NCBI GenBank assembly: GCA_009699765.1 | Contig: WLNN01000029.1 | Span: 1 to 11,618, forward strand | Source of the DNA: Actinomycetota bacterium | Lineage (GTDB): Bacteria; Actinomycetota; Actinomycetes; Nanopelagicales; Nanopelagicaceae | Length of the DNA: 11,618 nt | Reading direction: 5' to 3' | Part shown: positions 4,544 to 11,618 of the stretch, in pieces | How positions within the stretch are numbered: position 1 is the first letter of the stretch | Layout of the letters: every line of letters begins with the position of its first letter | Notes under the pieces: generated by a model | Told to the model about the DNA's origin: nothing | The model's input: the letters and a program-made list of their open reading frames with translations, nothing else | Databases searched by the model: none | Translations under genes and position numbers: made by a program

Positions 4544-7464
4544 CGTCGCACATTCCTCTTAAGTTTTAGTACAACTTTTGTTCCAACTTTAAGACCCTTA
4601 AGTTTGAGGGCTACCTTATTTCCACCAGCGCTAAGGGCAGAGACGACATATTTGCCGCCAAGGGAAGTTCTCTCCGCAACAGCTGCCGGATTCTCTGAAG
4701 ATCCAGCAATTTCAGCTTTAGCCTCTGCGCTCGTAATTACCTGCGCCGTGGCAGTTGTCGTTGGTTGAGAAGCCCGTTCTGCCTCCGCCGCTTTCTTCTC
4801 GGCCTCAGCCTTTGCCTTTAATTCTGCAGCTTTCTTCTCTTCATCGGCCTTCTTCTTCTCAGCGTCGGCCTTTGCTTTTAGCTCTGCCGCTCTCTTTTCA
4901 TCATCTGCCTTCTTTTTATCAGCGTCGGCCTTTGCTTTTAGCTCTGCCGCTTTCTTTTCATCGGCCGCTTTCTTTTCATCTGCTAATTTCTTCTCTTCAT
5001 CAGCCTTCTTCTTGTCAGCTTCCTCTTTCGCCTTTTTCTCATCCGCTAATTTCTTCTCTTCATCTTCCTTCGCCTTTAAATCTGCAGCCGCTTTTTCATC
5101 GGCAGCCTTTTTATCATCCGCTGCCTTTTTCTCTGCTGCCGCTTTTTCATCAGCCGCAATTTTCGCTCTTGCCTCTGCAGCAGCTCTCTCCTCGGCTGCT
5201 CTGAGTTCAGCGGCTACTCGGGCTAATCGTTCTACCTCTGCAACTCGCGCAGCTTCTGCAATAGCAGCCAGTCGTGCCGTTTCAATTGCTGCAGCATCAC
5301 TGGCATCAAGATCTGCATCTGTTGTAACCGCAGTCAATGACTCGCTGTATTGACTTGCCCCAAAAGCATTTACTGCCAGAACCGTCACAGTAAAAGTTTC
5401 TCGCCCAGTAACCGGGGAAATAATAAATGGTGAAGTGTTGCCACTGAGTCCCGAAAATGAAATTCCATCGAAGGAATAAAAGAATCCAGTCACGGGAGAT
5501 CCGCCGTCATCCCCCGGTGTTACAAAAAGAGTTAGCTGACGGTCCCCGCCAGTAACTGAGTCAAGGGTTGGCGCGGCAGGTGCAAATGCAATTACTGCTG
5601 ATGTTGGCTCAGAGATTGCATCGACAAAACCAGCAGCATTGGTAGCCCTGACAACAACTCTTACATACTTGCCAACATCACTTCGTGTCAGCGTGTATGT
5701 ACTCGAATTAGCGTTTTCAATGTTTGAGTAAGCAGCCGTTGTGGTCTCAGCGCTCTGCCAGCGATATTCAAATGTTGGCGATTCCGACCATTCACCAGTC
5801 GTGGCTGTCAGGGTTTCGCCAATTCTTGCTATGCCAGTAATTAATGGTACAGCCGAATTAACTGGTGCAACTGGCGCAACTACGGGACAAATTGGATTCG
5901 CGGTGTATCGCTCACTTGTCGAGTTGTAATCCGCTGTGACTTCTCCATCGCTTAATACTTTTGAAAAAATCTTCACCGCACCAAGTTTTGCATTCATAAA
6001 TAGTGTGCCACCGCCCATTGACCCTAACCACCAAGGTTGATTTGTGCCGGCTGCTGACATAAAGAGTGCGTTGTTGTGCGCGACCGGAACACCATTACGG
6101 TAATAAGTAACCAATCGCGTGGTTTTGCTAAATGTATAAACCAATTGCTGCCACTCTTCATCAACGATTTGGGGGGACGCTGAAATGATTTTGGATGAGC
6201 CTCCACCGCCGTTTTCAATCACCATCTTTTTATCTGATGAACTCCAGTTGTTCCAAGTGAGTTTGAATCCGTTTGCACCGCCACCAGATCCAGCATTGGA
6301 CATAAGAGTTTGAATATTTGAAGCCCCGGATGTTGGTTTTACCCATGCACTTAATGAAAATTCATCTCCAAAATCAGTTGTCGGAAAAGCAATACTCGCA
6401 TTGTCGGCGAAGGTAAAAACTCCGCAATAAGACGAATCAAAAGAAACATTAGTCATTGTTCCTGAAATCCCAGAGACGACATCTGTGACGACGTTGCCAC
6501 TTCCTGAATAACTATTAGCATCTGCTGGATCGATCACGATTGTTGGTGAAGGAATTGCAGTAGGAGCTGGCGTTAAATAGCGAATCATTACGCGGCCAGA
6601 ACCACCACGTTGTCCGCCTCCACCACCGCCACCAAGTCCATCTGTGCCAGGGCTTCCGGCCTCTGATGCAGTGCTTTGGCCCGGGCCACCTGATCCACCG
6701 CCACCGATTCCGCCAACGCCATTGGTCCAACCGCCACCACCACCTGCGAGTGCAACGCCCCAAACTATTTTTCCTGCGCCACCATTGCGCACAGTTCCTG
6801 CCTCACCGGCTCCACCACCACCGCCGCCTTCGTAAGTATTTGTTCCACCAGTTGATCCATCATTTGCATAACCGGTAAAACCTGTAACAGTTGAAGCGTC
6901 AGCACTTCCGCCGACATCAGTTGGACAACTTGTTCCGCCGCCACCAGAACCACCGCTTAATCCTGCAACTGCGCCGTATCCACCACCGCCACCACCTCCG
7001 CCTGATGCAGAGTAAGTATTATTTGAAATAGTTAAAGAACTCGGCGATCCAGAAGTTCCATGCGTCCACTGACCTTGATCTACAAACCATCCGCCGGCAC
7101 CGCCGCCGCCGATTGCAATTGAAAGTAAATCACCAGCGGTTACATTTATTGGCGCATCAGAAACTAACAATCGACCACCACCGCCACCGCCGCCACAAGA
7201 TCCAAATGCAGCTCCACCACCGCCACCAACAATTACTGCTTCAATTGCAGTCACACCACTCGGCACTTGCCAATCACAATTTGCAGAAGTGTCGGTAAAG
7301 GTTTGAACCGTGTAAGTATCTGCACCATCTACCAGCGTTGATTCTGTCGGTGTTACGCAAGCCAGTGCGCTGGCACTTTGCTGGACCGCAATCGGCACAA
7401 CGAATGCAAAGAGGCATGAGAAAACCGCTATTGCTATTGCGGCTCTCCTACGCAAGGCGGTCAT
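4540..7464 (-). CDS. Large secreted modular surface protein: Gly-rich, LamG-like, Ig-like, FN3, coiled coil
   Basis: A 974-residue protein. The N-terminus has an Arg-rich start and a hydrophobic signal sequence, probably cut after ALA35; Cys36 follows, but the bases of a true lipobox are not met. Residues about 50-297 form a glycine-rich domain opening with a WQVPSGVTAIEAVIVGGGGG-type motif known from bacterial surface proteins. Residues about 305-520 resemble a LamG/concanavalin-like module (FSLSAWVKP, WQQLVYTF, YYRNGVPV). An Ig-like module covers about 534-625 (ITGIARIGETLTATTGEW, YTLTRSDVGKYVRVVV) and a fibronectin III module about 629-714. Residues about 722-898 are an Ala/Lys/Glu coiled coil ending in three 20-residue repeats. 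The tail (about 935-974) is basic and beta-prone. There is no LPXTG motif and no terminal membrane helix. A GGAGA Shine-Dalgarno precedes the start. An adhesive or wall-spanning role is inferred from the domains. It follows the lectin/OmpA gene and overlaps the next gene by four bases. Confidence 0.88.
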   Translation of the reverse strand: MTALRRRAAIAIAVFSCLFAFVVPIAVQQSASALACVTPTESTLVDGADTYTVQTFTDTSANCDWQVPSGVTAIEAVIVGGGGGAAFGSCGGGGGGGRLLVSDAPINVTAGDLLSIAIGGGGAGGWFVDQGQWTHGTSGSPSSLTISNNTYSASGGGGGGGGYGAVAGLSGGSGGGGTSCPTDVGGSADASTVTGFTGYANDGSTGGTNTYEGGGGGGAGEAGTVRNGGAGKIVWGVALAGGGGGWTNGVGGIGGGGSGGPGQSTASEAGSPGTDGLGGGGGGGQRGGSGRVMIRYLTPAPTAIPSPTIVIDPADANSYSGSGNVVTDVVSGISGTMTNVSFDSSYCGVFTFADNASIAFPTTDFGDEFSLSAWVKPTSGASNIQTLMSNAGSGGGANGFKLTWNNWSSSDKKMVIENGGGGSSKIISASPQIVDEEWQQLVYTFSKTTRLVTYYRNGVPVAHNNALFMSAAGTNQPWWLGSMGGGTLFMNAKLGAVKIFSKVLSDGEVTADYNSTSERYTANPICPVVAPVAPVNSAVPLITGIARIGETLTATTGEWSESPTFEYRWQSAETTTAAYSNIENANSSTYTLTRSDVGKYVRVVVRATNAAGFVDAISEPTSAVIAFAPAAPTLDSVTGGDRQLTLFVTPGDDGGSPVTGFFYSFDGISFSGLSGNTSPFIISPVTGRETFTVTVLAVNAFGASQYSESLTAVTTDADLDASDAAAIETARLAAIAEAARVAEVERLARVAAELRAAEERAAAEARAKIAADEKAAAEKKAADDKKAADEKAAADLKAKEDEEKKLADEKKAKEEADKKKADEEKKLADEKKAADEKKAAELKAKADADKKKADDEKRAAELKAKADAEKKKADEEKKAAELKAKAEAEKKAAEAERASQPTTTATAQVITSAEAKAEIAGSSENPAAVAERTSLGGKYVVSALSAGGNKVALKLKGLKVGTKVVLKLKRNVRR
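4801..4980 (-). repeat. Three 60-bp in-frame tandem repeats in the coiled coil
   Basis: Three consecutive 60-base units (4801-4860, 4861-4920, 4921-4980) encode 20-residue units of the form xKKKADxEKxAAELKAKAxA (residues 829-888). Units two and three are identical over their first 31 bases (4861-4891 and 4921-4951), differ at one base, then match for another ten. The third unit drifts at its far end. The near-identity suggests recent duplication or slippage, and the number may vary between strains. Confidence 0.85.
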
Positions 7465-7544
7465 TCCATCTTCTCCTGGGCTATGAATGGTGTAACCCTA
7501 AGCAAGTTATTCAACATTTTCTAGCAAAAATCGGCTTATACGGC
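7465..7544 (-). other. Spacer between the two large surface-protein genes
   Basis: An 80-base gap, with GGAGAA six bases before the downstream ATG. On the minus strand GGC..GCC (three pairs) precedes a short T run, too weak for a terminator. There are TTG-type hexamers but no well-spaced -35/-10 pair. The three-gene run may be one transcript, or this gap may hold a weak internal promoter. Confidence 0.4.
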
Positions 7545-10500
7545 CTACTTTTTGAGCGAAACAATCTTGATCATCGCGCATTTGTTGTCAAAGGCCTTGC
7601 ATAAACGATTGACCTTGGTTCCGAGTCCAACGGTCTTAATTGATAAACCAGGCCAGTTCTTTTTAACCCAGGCCCCAACTTCTGCTGCACGCTTCTTTGT
7701 GAGCTTGTCATTAAGGGCTTTTGATCCAGCCTTAGATGCATAGCCGTAAACAATGATGCTCTTCGCCTTCTCAAGCTGCCATGATTTCAAAATCTTGATG
7801 CTCTTAGTTGAAAGCGCATTCGAACCGACTTTAAATGAAACCGGCTGGGCTGCTCCTGGTTTTGATGGACAAGCCTTATCAAAAGTTCCGAGACAAAGAA
7901 TTCCTGAAATGCCGATCTCTTTTTCAAGTTGTTTAAGAGCTAGGTATTCAAACTTCTGACCAGTTAGCTCAGGCAATAAACCAGTGCTGAGCTTGATATC
8001 TACCACTCCAACAGCATGTCCGGGAGCAGCAAATTTAACAGTGGTCTTATCTTGCTTCCAAGAATTAGCAGGTAATAGCAAGCCATCAACTGTGATTGAT
8101 GTGATGACATGATTGAACTCACCTGTGATTGTGATTTCATCATTTGCATAACCCTTGGCCGGTGAAATTGAAATTATCTTATCGGTCAGATTATCTGCTC
8201 CCCCACCTGCGCCAGATGCCGTCCACTGTGCATGAAGAGCTAGTGATGTAGTTGCTGCAAGCGCCAACGTCTGGCCATCTGTATAAGCAATTCCAGCATC
8301 ATCTTTCCAGCCCGCAAAAGTGAAAGCGGCACGTGTGAAAGTATTATTTGAAAGTTTTACAGAAGATCCTAAGCCGGTTTGGCCCGCCATTGTTCCGGTT
8401 CCGCCATTTGCAACAAATGAAATTGCATAAGGGAAAGTCAGCACTGCAGAAATAACAACATCAACTTTTGCTGTTGCGCTCTCTGTGGCACTTGTTGCAG
8501 TCACGATATGCACTGCCACTGGCTTTGCAGTCGTCGGAGTGCCTGAAATCGAGCCAGTCGCTGTGTTAAATGAGAGGCCTACAGGAAGTACTGGGGCTAT
8601 TGAATATGTAACTGCTCCAGTGAAGTTGGTCGCCGTAAATCCAACCGTTGGAGTCATAGGAGTTCCAGCAACTGCACTAATAGTTGTAGTTGCTGGACTA
8701 ATCAACGGAACTTTGCCTTGCACCCACTGCGCCTGAAGAATCAAGGTTGTAGATTGGCTCAAAGTCAGCGTTTGAGAATCACTGTATGCAGTTGAAGAAT
8801 CATCCTTCCATCCGACGAATGTGTATCCGTCGCGAGTGAAGCTATTTCCTGGAAGAGTTACTGATGAATTAGTGCCAGTAATCTTTACCATTGTTCCGGT
8901 TCCACCATTTGGATAGAACGAAATGTCATAGGCATAAGTGCTCTTCGTCCACTCTGCTGTTAAGGTCAAATTTATTGGGCCAGTCAGTGAAATAACTTGT
9001 CCGTCAGTGTAAGCAATCGAGTTTGACCCAAGCCAACCAATAAATTTATAGCCGGGCTTGATCATTGTTGAGGTACTAAAGAGCGAGAGAGCTACTGAAG
9101 TTTCAGCATTTCCTGTCTGGGTAGCCAACGTTCCTGACGTACCTGAGCCCTTATCAAATGCAATCGTGTATGCAAATGTTACTGGAGCAGCAATATTTAT
9201 TGTTAGTGATGCAGAAGCACTCTCTGCGCCGGAAGTTCCCGTTACTGTGTAGGTAGCGCTCGAAATTGATGTCGGGGTTCCTGAAATAACGCCAGTTGTG
9301 GCATTAATTGTTAAGCCTGTAGGAAGTGCTGGCGAAATTGTGTATTGCACTCCAGCTGCGTTCAGAAAATTACGAGATGTATAACCAGCTGTGGCAGTAA
9401 TTGCCTTATTGGCATTGCCACTAATTGTGTTCGTTGCAGGTGCTATTGAGGGCGTGCCGCGATTGATAGTCAGGACAGCGGTATCTGTTGCAACAACATT
9501 ATGCATCGCAACATTTGCCGCAGTACAAGTAATTGGCAACGTTGTTGGAAATGTCGTGTAATTAGTTGCAGCCGAATAGCTACTGGTACATACCGGATTT
9601 GAATACGTTAATTCAGTAGCGCCAAATTCGATTGTGTGGGCGGCATTCTTATAGAATTTATACGAATAGACCGCAGCAGCACCTGCATTTACTGTTGAAT
9701 TATCTGGGACGATATGAACAGTCGGGGATAGTTCTGTAACTTGGGGCGCAATCTGTAGTCCCCAAATAGCGTGATTATCATCTGCGCCACCGGTGGATGC
9801 AGAGAAACCAAACTTCATACTTGTTGCTGCTATGTATTCGGCTGGTTGATCTACAACTAACTGAATTGGTGCAGTCGTAGGGTCTTGGGTGAGAGATCCT
9901 GTCTTCCACATATAAATACGAATCTTTGGATTCACTAAATTAGAAGGATCAACCAATATTCGTACTGGGCGTGCAGCCTGTGCCCGTGTATTAGATGGTG
10001 TTCCAAAATATTCGGCTCCAATTACACCGTCAGTAAATGCCATTCCTCCAGGCAAAATACAGAAACCTGATGAACCATCCTTACTCGCACTTTTGTCCGG
10101 GCCGCGAACGATAAGAGTCTTAGCAACTTCACCGACGCTGTTTCCTGCGCAGGCTATGTCCTTCTGGCTGCTGTTCTTCCAGTTTCCATATGAGTCAAAG
10201 CCAACTCCAAAGAGCGCACCATGGATACCTTTATAACCGAGGCCACCACCCGGGATTCCCACAGTGAGATCATTGTTTTCACCGTTCTTAACAAAGAAAG
10301 AGATTCCATCTGCACCAGTTCCGCCGTATTGCGCCTGGAAGAATGAGATGTCTAGACCTGCGGCAGTTGGAAGCGCCCGGTTGTACAACATTGTTGCAGC
10401 CTGATTGCCATTGGCAGTTGTTAGAAAAAGGGCGCCTGCGCCTTGAAGATCTGTAACTCCCGTACATCCTGGAAGCACTGTTTCGCCTGAGAGGTTTATT

Positions 10501-10709
10501 GAAAGCGAACTGTTTAGCGCTGAAAGACAAGGATGCGCATCTCCGCTGCCTGATGATGAGGCGTACCAATTAAATGGGTTTACTAGCTCTGACATATTGA
10601 AATTTTCTGTCAGCTTTCCAGGCGCCGCACTCGAAGGGGCAACTCCCGCGACAACGGTCATCAATGACGCGATCATGGCAAGAACTAAAATGCGGGCAGT
10701 CTTTTTCAT
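7545..10709 (-). CDS. Large secreted modular protein: L-type lectin-like, Ig-like and InlB-type repeats, IPT/TIG, OmpA-like C-terminus
   Basis: I take the ATG at 10707-10709 (1054 residues), seven bases from a GGAG Shine-Dalgarno; a TTG one codon earlier is possible but closer than usual. Residues 1-29 are a signal peptide. About 35-324 resemble a legume/L-type lectin fold: GADGISFFV and GFDSYGN contain Asp134, Asp172 and Asn176, placed like the metal/sugar-site residues of that family. About 325-416 is an Ig/MBG-like region. Two putative-Ig (He_PIG-type) modules lie at about 420-506 and 667-753, each with GLxxNxxTGxISGTPT. Three InlB/Flg_new-type repeats (GW.....YTDGQ......AQW) are at about 512-589, 593-663 and 760-830. 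An IPT/TIG module covers about 842-923 and an OmpA/MotB-like domain about 954-1052, flanked by likely disulfides (C939/C947, C1037/C1044). In the OmpA-like domain the usual peptidoglycan-binding Asp is replaced by Ser992, while Arg1007 is kept. Likely a surface carbohydrate-binding adhesin; the ligand is unknown. Confidence 0.88.
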   Translation of the reverse strand: MKKTARILVLAMIASLMTVVAGVAPSSAAPGKLTENFNMSELVNPFNWYASSSGSGDAHPCLSALNSSLSINLSGETVLPGCTGVTDLQGAGALFLTTANGNQAATMLYNRALPTAAGLDISFFQAQYGGTGADGISFFVKNGENNDLTVGIPGGGLGYKGIHGALFGVGFDSYGNWKNSSQKDIACAGNSVGEVAKTLIVRGPDKSASKDGSSGFCILPGGMAFTDGVIGAEYFGTPSNTRAQAARPVRILVDPSNLVNPKIRIYMWKTGSLTQDPTTAPIQLVVDQPAEYIAATSMKFGFSASTGGADDNHAIWGLQIAPQVTELSPTVHIVPDNSTVNAGAAAVYSYKFYKNAAHTIEFGATELTYSNPVCTSSYSAATNYTTFPTTLPITCTAANVAMHNVVATDTAVLTINRGTPSIAPATNTISGNANKAITATAGYTSRNFLNAAGVQYTISPALPTGLTINATTGVISGTPTSISSATYTVTGTSGAESASASLTINIAAPVTFAYTIAFDKGSGTSGTLATQTGNAETSVALSLFSTSTMIKPGYKFIGWLGSNSIAYTDGQVISLTGPINLTLTAEWTKSTYAYDISFYPNGGTGTMVKITGTNSSVTLPGNSFTRDGYTFVGWKDDSSTAYSDSQTLTLSQSTTLILQAQWVQGKVPLISPATTTISAVAGTPMTPTVGFTATNFTGAVTYSIAPVLPVGLSFNTATGSISGTPTTAKPVAVHIVTATSATESATAKVDVVISAVLTFPYAISFVANGGTGTMAGQTGLGSSVKLSNNTFTRAAFTFAGWKDDAGIAYTDGQTLALAATTSLALHAQWTASGAGGGADNLTDKIISISPAKGYANDEITITGEFNHVITSITVDGLLLPANSWKQDKTTVKFAAPGHAVGVVDIKLSTGLLPELTGQKFEYLALKQLEKEIGISGILCLGTFDKACPSKPGAAQPVSFKVGSNALSTKSIKILKSWQLEKAKSIIVYGYASKAGSKALNDKLTKKRAAEVGAWVKKNWPGLSIKTVGLGTKVNRLCKAFDNKCAMIKIVSLKK

Positions 10710-10854
10710 CAAGATTCTCCGAGGCTGTAGGAATGGTTTTATGAATTGTAGGGGTTCAGCTCGAGCATGGCGAGAAACCTTTGCAAAAGTATCAATTCAT
10801 TGCCAAATGACAGGCTCACAAATTTATGAGGGGCAACCTTTACGGCAATGTGCG
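10710..10854 (-). promoter_or_regulatory. Upstream region of the surface-protein cluster, with a possible -10 element
   Basis: This 145-base gap separates the DCC-protein stop from the lectin/OmpA gene. On the minus strand TACAAT (10745-10750) is a good -10 hexamer about 36 bases before the ATG, but no strong -35 sits at the right distance. GGAG before the start is clear. No terminator hairpin for the upstream pair is evident. The cluster promoter probably lies here. Confidence 0.4.
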
Positions 10855-11208
10855 CTAAAGCGAACGCTCGATAAGTTTTGTCGCAGTTCGGATCAACCAA
10901 GAATTTCGATGGCCAGCAACCCACTTATAGCCAAATTGCCCTAGCGGCCCCGATGCCCTGACGATAAAGCCCAGCACCCAATTTCCTCTACGCCCTAGCA
11001 AATATGCAATCGCATCGGGGCCAACATAAACCTTGCCCGCGTGGATTACGTGAACCGCCTTCGAGCACTGCTCGTAACTCAAACCATAGAAATCTAGATC
11101 TGCACGTTGATATGCAATCGCCTCGAGTTCTAACTTCTTCTCAACCCACGCCATAGTCACTTCACAGAAGCGACATTCGCCATCGGTGAGGACAACAATG
11201 TCAGACAC
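10855..11208 (-). CDS. DCC-family (DUF393) thiol-disulfide oxidoreductase-like protein
   Basis: A 117-residue protein from a GTG start at 11206-11208. The N-terminus LTDGECRFCEVTM contains the DGxCxxC motif (Cys12, Cys15) that names this thioredoxin-like family, with a further YVGPDAIAYLLGRRG segment (about 61-75) typical of the family's xxGxxA region. The length is normal. Members are thought to act in thiol redox chemistry, but substrates are mostly unknown. It begins two bases after the stop of the DoxX-family gene, so the two are very likely co-transcribed and may form a redox pair in which the membrane protein supplies or receives electrons. That partnership is inference from position. 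No signal peptide is seen, so it is probably cytoplasmic. The Shine-Dalgarno is weak, consistent with translational coupling. Confidence 0.88.
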   Translation of the reverse strand: MSDIVVLTDGECRFCEVTMAWVEKKLELEAIAYQRADLDFYGLSYEQCSKAVHVIHAGKVYVGPDAIAYLLGRRGNWVLGFIVRASGPLGQFGYKWVAGHRNSWLIRTATKLIERSL

Positions 11209-11210
11209 AA

Positions 11211-11615
11211 CTAGGCCATTCGGCGCTTGATGGTTTTAATCAATTGCCATGCCGCATAGAGAAAATAAAATTGAAACGGCAGACGCGCATATGCAAATAG
11301 CGGATCCGGCATCGGACGATCACTCCACTGAATTGCCATATTGATATTGGCCGGATAGACCGCAAGAAACAATGCAAAAGCGCCATATGCACCCCAGAGC
11401 TTTAGCGGTTTGCCAAAGAGTTTCTTATCTGGCGCCGACAACAGCGCAAGCCCAATCATAATTTCAGCAACGCCACTTAAGTATGTGTAAATGCGAGGAT
11501 CTCCGGGAAGTGCTGCCGGAACGATCGAATCCAATGCACTTGGAAAAACAAAGTGTCCGATACCTGCGCCTAGCAATAGGTATCCCATCAAGCGACCGAG
11601 TTTGCGATTATCCAT
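11211..11615 (-). CDS. DoxX-family small integral membrane protein
   Basis: A 134-residue protein with four hydrophobic segments (about 7-25, 42-60, 72-89, 107-127), the DoxX layout. Typical pieces are GAGIGHFVFPSALDSIVPAALP (about 16-37), GVAEIMIGLALL (48-59) and YPANINMAIQ (87-96). DoxX-type proteins are associated with membrane redox and oxidative-stress functions, though this subgroup is poorly characterised. The ATG used lies three bases from the window edge, so a longer upstream start cannot be excluded, but length and first helix fit the family. It ends with a basic KTIKRRMA tail and is followed two bases later by the DCC-family gene. Confidence 0.85.
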   Translation of the reverse strand: MDNRKLGRLMGYLLLGAGIGHFVFPSALDSIVPAALPGDPRIYTYLSGVAEIMIGLALLSAPDKKLFGKPLKLWGAYGAFALFLAVYPANINMAIQWSDRPMPDPLFAYARLPFQFYFLYAAWQLIKTIKRRMA

Positions 11616-11618
11616 GGC

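Noticed and set aside
4755..5353. Plus-strand frames rich in Ser/Leu/Pro or Ala/Ser/Phe opposite the coiled-coil region
   Set aside because: They are the antisense image of Ala/Lys/Glu-rich repeats; the low complexity explains their length.
6515..6953. Trp/Arg-rich or Pro/His-rich frames in the glycine-rich region, both strands
   Set aside because: They are shifted readings of GGN-rich codons in the 974-residue gene, with no start signals.
6600..7240. Repeated CCACCGCC runs as a CRISPR-like or minisatellite array
   Set aside because: Spacing is irregular and the repeats are explained by runs of glycine codons in an intact frame.
4540..7464. 974-residue protein as a lipoprotein (Cys36 after the signal sequence)
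   Set aside because: The residues before Cys36 read SALA rather than a Leu-Ala/Ser-Gly/Ala lipobox; signal peptidase I cleavage after ALA is the better fit, though not certain.
7525..7560. Possible terminator after the lectin/OmpA gene
   Set aside because: Only a three-pair GGC/GCC stem can form; the four-base GCCG units are direct, not inverted, repeats.

Overview
The window looks like a chromosomal segment from a moderate-GC actinobacterium. The evidence is an adenosylcobalamin-dependent (class II) ribonucleotide reductase gene behind nrdR, and an actinobacterial/Gram-positive type LexA (SOS) box in a divergent lexA / LysM-protein intergenic region. This layout is known from Mycobacterium and other actinobacteria. 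A freshwater 'Candidatus Nanopelagicales' (acI)-like genome would fit the base composition, the compact spacing and the large Ig/OmpA-type surface proteins, but that placement is inference.

Positions 1-1351 (minus strand) hold the dNTP-supply unit: nrdR, then the 5' part of nrdJ, which runs off the left edge. Upstream of nrdR (about 1387-1475) are two clear near-palindromic NrdR-type boxes and a degenerate repeat between them. Positions 1545-2677 hold the SOS pair: a small membrane-anchored LysM protein (minus) and lexA (plus). Two SOS boxes lie in the short space between them, one over the LysM-gene start site and one upstream of the lexA start. The left end therefore joins nucleotide supply to damage-response control.

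Positions 2717-10709 (minus strand) are the most distinctive part: three consecutive genes for very large exported or membrane proteins. First is a 1054-residue secreted protein (L-type lectin-like domain, Ig-like and InlB-type repeats, IPT/TIG, OmpA-like C-terminus). After 80 bp comes a 974-residue secreted protein (glycine-rich domain, LamG-like domain, Ig-like, fibronectin III, a long Ala/Lys/Glu coiled coil with 20-residue tandem repeats, and a basic tail). A 4-base ATGA overlap then leads into an unrecognised 608-residue protein with a signal peptide, a poly-Gly linker and a polytopic membrane C-terminus. I read this as a cell-surface adhesion or matrix module with its own membrane component. 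The function is not established.

Positions 10855-11615 (minus strand) carry a DoxX-family membrane protein and a DCC-family (DUF393) thiol-redox protein, two bases apart and probably co-transcribed. I saw no tRNA, rRNA, CRISPR array, IS element or convincing intrinsic terminator. No gene-free stretch exceeds about 200 bases.
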